Source: a bacterium
GTDB taxonomy: Bacteria > Patescibacteriota > Minisyncoccia > Minisyncoccales > JAGLPU01
Direction: 5' to 3'
DNA: 8,853 nucleotides
Assembly (NCBI GenBank): GCA_030594935.1
Contig: JAUVEE010000028.1
Span: 1 to 8,853, forward strand
Shown here: positions 5,970-8,853 of the stretch, piece after piece
How positions within the stretch are numbered: position 1 is the first letter of the stretch
How the letters are laid out: each line of letters opens with the position of its first letter
Made by a program: the position numbers and the translations under genes
The notes under the pieces: model-generated
What the model was told of the DNA's origin: nothing
Databases searched by the model: none
The model's input: only the letters and a program-made list of their open reading frames with translations

Positions 5970-7023
5970 GTTTGTCTATATTTTCTAAGAATAAATCAAA
6001 GATCCAATTAGTGTCGGTTGGTCCGGGATTGGCTTCGGGGTGGAACTGGACTCCCAGAACAGGTTTTTTAGCATGATAAATTCCTTCGCAGGTATTATCG
6101 TTTAAATTCTTAAACCATTCTTTAGCATCTTTTGGCAGGCTTTCTTGTTTGACGGCAAAGCCGTGGTTTTGGCTGGTGATATAGCATCTCTGGGTTTTCA
6201 AATCCATTACCGGCTGGTTTTGCGAACGGTGGCCGAACTTGAGCTTGTATGTTTTGGCTCCCAAAGACAAGGCTAGGATTTGGTTTCCCAGACAGATTCC
6301 CAGAATAGGAATATCCGCTTCTATAATCTCTTTAACCCTTTCAATCAAGGCAGTGACTTTTTCCGGGTCTCCGGGGCCGTTGGAAATTAATACTCCGTCA
6401 AATTTATCCACTACCTTCTTATGGTCATAATCCCAGGGAACTTTTATCACCCTTATTTTCCGTTTTAAAAGAGACCTGATAATGCTCATCTTTACTCCGC
6501 AGTCATACAGCAAAACACTCTTCTTATATTCACCATCAGCGTATATTTCAACGTCTCTACAGGAGACGTGTTTGGCCAAGTTTTCTCCGCTAACATCTTT
6601 AAACTCAATATTCTTTTTTTTCTCAAAAAAAATACCACCGATTATGGTGCCATGGTTTCTTAGTTTTTCAGTTAACATTCTGGTGTCTATATCTGTTAGA
6701 ACGGGAACATTGTTTTTCAAACACCAGTCGTGAATTGAAAACTGGCAGTTATAGTGAGAGGGTTGCTCGCAGATCTCGGAAACCACCACTCCGGATAAAT
6801 GAATTTTATCTGACTCTAAAGCTTCTTTCAGAATTCCGTAGTTGCCGATCAAAGGATAAGTAAAAGTTAAAATCTGACCGTAATAGGAAGGATCGGTCAG
6901 GGTTTCCGGATAGCCGGTCATTCCGGTGGTAAAAACAACTTCTCCTTGCGTTTCCTTTTGGCATCCCTGAATCTTTCCTTCAAATACGGTGCCGTCTTTT
7001 AGTATTAGGTATCCTGATTTCAT
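5956..7023 (-). CDS. carA: Carbamoyl-phosphate synthase small subunit (glutamine amidotransferase)
   Basis: CarA hydrolyses glutamine and channels the ammonia to CarB. It is 355 aa, slightly short compared with E. coli (382). The N-terminal CPSase-specific domain covers about 1-150 (LILKDGTVFEG 6-16, GEVVFTTGMTGYPE 27-40, TDPSY 43-47, TYPLIGNYG 55-63). The class I glutaminase domain covers about 168-352: LISNGPGDP 212-220, nucleophile elbow GICLGNQ with Cys244, QNHGFAV 285-291, and QFHPEANPGPTD with catalytic His328 and Glu330. All catalytic residues are present. The elbow reads GNQ where most families have GHQ. Stretches such as GAKTYK, SQNHGFAV and VQFHPE resemble CAD. The ATG at 7023 is the only start after an upstream in-frame TAG. 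Its nearest ribosome-site-like sequence is 14 nt away and fits an out-of-frame ATG at 7034 better. It is first in a carA-carB unit. Confidence 0.96.
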   Translation of the reverse strand: MKSGYLILKDGTVFEGKIQGCQKETQGEVVFTTGMTGYPETLTDPSYYGQILTFTYPLIGNYGILKEALESDKIHLSGVVVSEICEQPSHYNCQFSIHDWCLKNNVPVLTDIDTRMLTEKLRNHGTIIGGIFFEKKKNIEFKDVSGENLAKHVSCRDVEIYADGEYKKSVLLYDCGVKMSIIRSLLKRKIRVIKVPWDYDHKKVVDKFDGVLISNGPGDPEKVTALIERVKEIIEADIPILGICLGNQILALSLGAKTYKLKFGHRSQNQPVMDLKTQRCYITSQNHGFAVKQESLPKDAKEWFKNLNDNTCEGIYHAKKPVLGVQFHPEANPGPTDTNWIFDLFLENIDKHAKS

Positions 7024-7034
7024 AATTTTCGCAT
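7020..7034 (-). other. Four-codon upstream ORF overlapping the carA start
   Basis: On the minus strand ATG at 7034 reads M-R-K-L and stops at TGA (7022-7020), which overlaps the carA ATG as ATGA. GGATGGTGAAA directly precedes the 7034 ATG and resembles the GGTG sites of the small genes, while carA itself has no well-spaced site. Ribosomes may load at 7034 and re-start on carA. Very short, so possibly chance. Confidence 0.35.
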
Positions 7035-7046
7035 TTTCACCATCCT

Positions 7047-7052
7047 ATCATA
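7047..7052 (-). promoter_or_regulatory. Candidate -10 element for carAB
   Basis: TATGAT on the minus strand, 12 nt before the ATG at 7034. No good -35 is visible at the right distance. An alternative TATAAA lies further upstream (around 7080). Low confidence; the carAB promoter must lie between the terminators at 7094-7152 and the gene. Confidence 0.25.
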
Positions 7053-7093
7053 ATTCTTTGAAAAGCTAAAGTTTTTATTTATAGTCTTTCAAA

Positions 7094-7113
7094 AATAGTC
7101 CAAATGGGCTATT
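7094..7113 (-). terminator. Perfect hairpin, probable second terminator
   Basis: AATAGTCC/GGGCTATT pairs over 8 bp (one G-T) around a 4-nt loop. Read on the minus strand it is followed by TTTG. It lies 8 bp beyond the stronger terminator and before carA, so it may be a back-up terminator or part of the carAB upstream region. Its T-run is short. Confidence 0.45.
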
Positions 7114-7121
7114 ATTTTATT

Positions 7122-7152
7122 AGAAAAGAAAAAAGCCCAAAAGAAAATGGGC
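7122..7152 (-). terminator. Intrinsic terminator of the short unit upstream of carA
   Basis: Minus strand: stem GCCCA, loop TTTTCTTT, stem TGGGC, then TTTTTTCTTTTC. A clear Rho-independent terminator ending the transcript that starts near 7337 and insulating carAB from it. Confidence 0.82.
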
Positions 7153-7159
7153 ATAATTT

Positions 7160-7279
7160 TTAAAACTTTTCAATCCAATCAGATACCTTTTCAGATATCG
7201 AGAATAACAGAGTTATTCCTCCTGCCAAAACTGCGGCAATCGGGGATTCTTCAAAACTTTCTTTTAATCTATCGTCTAT
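7160..7279 (-). CDS. Candidate 39-aa hydrophobic peptide with a non-standard AUA start
   Basis: The frame opens after TAA and reads xDDRLKESFEES, then a hydrophobic run IAAVLAGGITLLFSI (about 14-28), then SEKVSDWIEKF and TAA. The pattern of an acidic N-terminus, a short apolar segment and an amphipathic C-terminal helix looks like a real small membrane-associated protein. AAGGTGAT (7290-7283) precedes the frame by 3 nt, but the codon at the start position is ATA, not ATG; no ATG, GTG or TTG is available near it. It lies in a well-formed transcription unit (perfect promoter, terminator), with a 5' UTR of about 57 nt. Options: AUA start, a decayed ATG, a sequencing error, or a non-coding RNA of about 215 nt. 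No homology recognised. Confidence 0.5.
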   Translation of the reverse strand: MDDRLKESFEESPIAAVLAGGITLLFSISEKVSDWIEKF

Positions 7280-7282
7280 GTT

Positions 7283-7290
7283 ATCACCTT
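7283..7290 (-). promoter_or_regulatory. Shine-Dalgarno before the candidate 39-aa peptide
   Basis: AAGGTGAT on the minus strand, identical to the site of the 92-aa gene, followed by AAC and ATA. It supports translation of the 7160-7279 frame despite the lack of an ATG. Confidence 0.6.
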
Positions 7291-7301
7291 TTTATTTAAT
7301 C

Positions 7302-7317
7302 GAATTATAGAATTATA
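7302..7317. repeat. Tandem 8-bp direct repeat GAATTATA x2
   Basis: GAATTATA occurs twice head to tail (TATAATTC twice on the minus strand) in the 5' UTR of the short minus-strand unit. It could be an operator or a chance AT-rich repeat. Confidence 0.5.
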
Positions 7318-7343
7318 AATGATCTATGTTAATCCGTTAATGT

Positions 7344-7372
7344 ATTATATACTACAATTATATTATTGTCAA
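7344..7372 (-). promoter_or_regulatory. Perfect consensus sigma-70 promoter of the short minus-strand unit
   Basis: Minus strand: TTGACA (7372-7367), exactly 17 nt, TATAAT (7349-7344). Predicted start is near 7337 and the transcript to the terminator at 7122 is about 215 nt. Both hexamers and the spacer are ideal. The -35 lies 5 bp from the insertion element, so any activator site further upstream has been displaced. Confidence 0.88.
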
Positions 7373-7377
7373 TGAAA
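7373..7377. repeat. Left target-site duplication TGAAA
   Basis: TGAAA directly before the left inverted repeat; an identical copy at 8493-8497 follows the right end. With the A at 7372 and 8492 the match can be read as 6 bp (ATGAAA). Confidence 0.8.
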
Positions 7378-7404
7378 TGCGCTGGTTCATATGATATCCT
7401 CCAC
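7378..7404 (+). repeat. Left terminal inverted repeat of the insertion sequence
   Basis: Starts TGCGCTGGTTCATAT and continues GATATCCTCCAC. It pairs with the right end; the GATATCC and CCAC blocks are identical, with a 1-nt gap before GATATCC. Confidence 0.82.
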
Positions 7405-7421
7405 TTAAGGGTTGAAAAACA

Positions 7422-8462
7422 ATGAAAGGAAAGTATAGTGGCAGGCATATGACAATATACGGATATGTTTTGCCAGGCTCAGTCAGTTTGGCCAACTGGG
7501 CAGCCAAGACAAAGAATATTTCAGAGAAAGCCAAACAAAGATTAAAGGTCGTTGATTGGTTAAGACTCCATAACAATAATATCAGTTTGACGGCCAGGCA
7601 TTTCGGTTTAGATAGAGAAACAGTCAGAGAGTGGAAAAAGAAATTTGAGCAAGCCGGCATGCTGGGATTAAACGATAAATCTCATCGGCCAAAGAATTTA
7701 AGAGAGCCAACAACTGATTGGATCGTTGTTAATGAGATCGTTAAGATCAGAAAACAATATCCGGCTTGGTCTAAATACAAGATCAAAAGAATATTGTCCA
7801 GACAGAACATTTTTACTTCTGCCAGCACAGTAGGCAGAGTATTAAAAAGAAAAGAATTGATTGATAAAAAGATCTCAAGAAAAAGAAGCAAGTCTGCCAA
7901 AAGCCCCAGAAAAAGGTTCCCTAAGGGGTTACGCATAGCTTCTATGGGCGATATGGTGCAAATAGACACTAAGTACATCATGCTTCCCGGAGGCAGAAAG
8001 TTTTACCAGTTCACGGCTGTTGATGTCTTAAGCAAAAGAAGAGTGCTGCAAGTATACTCCTCTCAGTCTTCCAAAAACGGAGCTAAATTTCTCAAGGAAT
8101 GTTTACAGAACTTTCCTTTTCCCATCAAGACAATACAAACAGATAATGGAGCCCCGTTCTTAAAAGAGTTTGATAAATTATGCAAAGAACTGAATCTTCC
8201 TCACTATTTCATTTATCCCAGGACGCCCAAACAAAACACCTATGTTGAAACCTCTCATTTGGCTGACAAAAAGGAATTCTATCAGCAAGGGAATATTTCA
8301 TCAAACCTTTTCGTGATGCAGAAAAGAATTAAAGAATGGGAAAACACTTGGAATTATGTTAGGCCGCACGAAGCTCTCGGATATTTGACGCCGAACGAAT
8401 ATCTGAACAAGCTACAATATATTAATTTACCAACCAGAGATGTTATCATTTTACAAGCCTAA
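7422..8462 (+). CDS. IS transposase, helix-turn-helix plus DDE integrase core
   Basis: A 346-aa transposase that would cut and join the ends of its own element. Domains: an N-terminal helix-turn-helix region about 35-80 (NNNISLTARHFGLDRETVREWKKKF contains the recognition-helix pattern), a second basic helical DNA-binding part about 95-165 ending in an Arg/Lys-rich stretch, and the rve integrase core about 170-290. Catalytic triad: Asp182 in VQIDTKY, Asp241 in QTDNGAPF, Glu276 in PKQNTYVETSH, with 34 residues between the second Asp and Glu, close to the usual DD35E. The C-terminal RPHEALGYLTPNEYL (314-328) is typical of IS3/IS481 relatives. No frameshift or internal stop is seen, so it is probably active. 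The start at 7422 follows AAGGG (7407-7411), about 10 nt away; an in-frame ATG at 7449 is less well supported. The upstream hybrid ORF overlaps the start by ATGA. Confidence 0.93.
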   Translation: MKGKYSGRHMTIYGYVLPGSVSLANWAAKTKNISEKAKQRLKVVDWLRLHNNNISLTARHFGLDRETVREWKKKFEQAGMLGLNDKSHRPKNLREPTTDWIVVNEIVKIRKQYPAWSKYKIKRILSRQNIFTSASTVGRVLKRKELIDKKISRKRSKSAKSPRKRFPKGLRIASMGDMVQIDTKYIMLPGGRKFYQFTAVDVLSKRRVLQVYSSQSSKNGAKFLKECLQNFPFPIKTIQTDNGAPFLKEFDKLCKELNLPHYFIYPRTPKQNTYVETSHLADKKEFYQQGNISSNLFVMQKRIKEWENTWNYVRPHEALGYLTPNEYLNKLQYINLPTRDVIILQA

Positions 8463-8464
8463 GG

Positions 8465-8492
8465 GTGGCGGATATCTATCTGGACCTAGACA
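8465..8492 (-). repeat. Right terminal inverted repeat of the insertion sequence
   Basis: Read inward on the minus strand it begins TGTCTAGGTCCAGATA and continues GATATCCGCCAC, matching the left end at 20 of 28 aligned columns. Confidence 0.82.
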
Positions 8493-8853
8493 TGAAAATA
8501 GATTTACACACCCATAGCTATTACTCTTACGATGCTCTTTGTTCGCCCAAGAAGATGCTTAAAGCAGCTCAGGCAAAAGGGCTGGACGGCATTGCCATTA
8601 CCGACCATGACACAACTAAAGGCTGGGACGATGCCATTAAAGCGGCAGCAGAATTAAATATGCTGATAGTTTTAGGCGAGGAGATCAAAACAAAACAAGG
8701 CGATGTTTTGGGGCTTTTTTTAAACAAAGAGATCAAGGGCAAAGGAGAAGACGCTGTTCAGGTTATTAAAGAAATAAAAGAACAGGGAGGAGTGGCTATA
8801 ATTCCCCATCCTTTTCATTTTCCCGAACAATTTAACGACGATTTAAAAAAGTA
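8492..8853 (+). CDS. PHP-domain metal-dependent phosphoesterase, N-terminal part (cut by window edge)
   Basis: I translated 120 codons from the ATG at 8492 to the right edge. Seen: the metal-binding PHP motif DLHTHS with His6 and His8, ITDHD (Asp38, His39), the acidic GEE at 62-64, and PHPFH with His106. These are the ordered motifs of the PHP family (TrpH/YciV-like or PHP-associated phosphoesterases), which use two or three metal ions to hydrolyse phosphate esters; the substrate cannot be told from this half. It is soluble with no signal peptide. The ATG is rebuilt by the insertion: the A is the last base of the element and TGAAA is the target duplication, so the coding sequence is intact. 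No Shine-Dalgarno lies within the element's end. Expression must now come from transposase read-through or a weak promoter in the right end. Confidence 0.9.
   Translation, partial: MKIDLHTHSYYSYDALCSPKKMLKAAQAKGLDGIAITDHDTTKGWDDAIKAAAELNMLIVLGEEIKTKQGDVLGLFLNKEIKGKGEDAVQVIKEIKEQGGVAIIPHPFHFPEQFNDDLKK
8493..8497. repeat. Right target-site duplication TGAAA
   Basis: Second copy of TGAAA directly after the right end of the element; it forms bases 2-6 of the PHP coding sequence. Confidence 0.8.

Larger units (their letters stand above)
7372..7425 (+). other. Hybrid ORF: original PHP start codon fused to the element's left end
   Basis: The pre-insertion start ATGAAA of the PHP gene now reads into the element: MKCAGSYDILHLRVEKQ, stop TGA at 7423-7425. 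That TGA overlaps the transposase ATG (ATGA). If the old start is still translated, it would couple to the transposase. The frame is a by-product of the insertion. Confidence 0.5.
7378..8492 (+). mobile_element. Complete insertion sequence, 1115 bp, IS481/IS3-like
   Basis: It consists of one intact DDE transposase gene between imperfect terminal inverted repeats (27 and 28 nt, about 20 matches), ends of the TG...CA type, and a 5-bp duplication TGAAA outside both ends. Removing the element and one TGAAA restores a continuous ATGAAAATAGATTTACAC reading into the PHP gene, which confirms the boundaries. The single ORF without frameshift and the helix-turn-helix plus integrase core suggest the IS481 group; the exact family needs a database. 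The intact gene, repeats and duplication suggest a recent insertion. Confidence 0.88.

Noticed and set aside
2957..6733. Open frames of 60-100 codons on the plus strand opposite carA and carB (for example 4642-4932, 5391-5579, 6482-6733)
   Set aside because: They lie entirely antisense to well-conserved coding sequence, show no ribosome sites or family motifs, and have compositions expected of shadows.
7094..7152. Riboswitch or PyrR-type attenuator ahead of carAB
   Set aside because: The two hairpins are simple and the stronger one terminates the upstream short unit. I see no conserved aptamer or antiterminator alternative fold, and the carAB start appears to lie downstream of them.
7358..7981. 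Minus-strand open frames of about 100 codons across the transposase gene
   Set aside because: They are antisense to an intact DDE transposase, and the first also runs through the inverted repeat and the -35 region; no independent support.
8450..8478. Outward promoter in the right end of the insertion sequence (TTTACA-17-TATCTA)
   Set aside because: The -35 is fair, but the -10 matches only 3 of 6 bases; not enough to annotate, although PHP expression after insertion would need some such source.
1..8853. CRISPR arrays, tRNA or rRNA genes, toxin-antitoxin or phage-defence cassettes
   Set aside because: No spaced direct repeats, no cloverleaf or rRNA-like stretches, and no recognisable toxin, nuclease or helicase signatures on either strand. 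The tandem small genes are unknown, but nothing ties them to defence.

Overview
The window looks like a piece of a small, AT-rich bacterial genome, most likely a member of the Candidate Phyla Radiation (Patescibacteria). This is inference from style, not a proven assignment: a MurC gene (hence a peptidoglycan-making bacterium), short intergenic gaps, several tiny orphan proteins, lysine/isoleucine-rich proteins, TGA used as stop, and a single-ORF DDE insertion sequence. Shine-Dalgarno sites are of the GGTGAT type in front of some small genes and absent in front of several core genes.

Layout. (1) 1-1357, minus strand: the N-terminal part of murC running off the left edge, overlapped by thpR (ATGA junction), then a separate 92-residue orphan gene with its own promoter and terminator. 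(2) 1502-2692, plus strand: two tandem, mutually related small unknown proteins (88 and 107 aa) ending at a clear terminator. A strong extended -10 promoter follows, then a small lipoprotein gene preceded by a possible 17-codon leader ORF, ended by a hairpin plus T-run. (3) 2691-7034, minus strand: carA and carB overlap by 14 nt and encode both subunits of glutamine-dependent carbamoyl-phosphate synthetase. Both subunits look much closer to the eukaryotic CAD/CPS-II type than to the E. coli enzyme. (4) 7094-7372, minus strand: a short, insulated transcription unit with a perfect consensus sigma-70 promoter (TTGACA-17-TATAAT), a candidate 39-residue hydrophobic peptide that would have to start at AUA, and an intrinsic terminator with a second hairpin behind it. 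(5) 7373-8497, plus strand: a complete 1115-bp insertion sequence with imperfect terminal inverted repeats, an intact DDE transposase and a 5-bp target duplication TGAAA. (6) 8492-8853, plus strand: the start of a PHP-domain metal-dependent phosphoesterase, cut by the right edge.

How it fits together. The element landed inside the start codon region of the PHP gene. The duplication plus the last base of the element rebuilds ATGAAA in front of the gene, so the protein is unchanged but has been cut off from its original upstream region. The original ATG now opens a 17-codon hybrid frame whose TGA stop overlaps the transposase ATG. Upstream, the PHP gene was originally divergent from the small minus-strand unit. 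The rest is ordinary housekeeping (peptidoglycan, RNA 2H phosphoesterase, pyrimidine/arginine precursor synthesis) mixed with unrecognised small genes. I see no CRISPR array, no tRNA or rRNA and no defence cassette.
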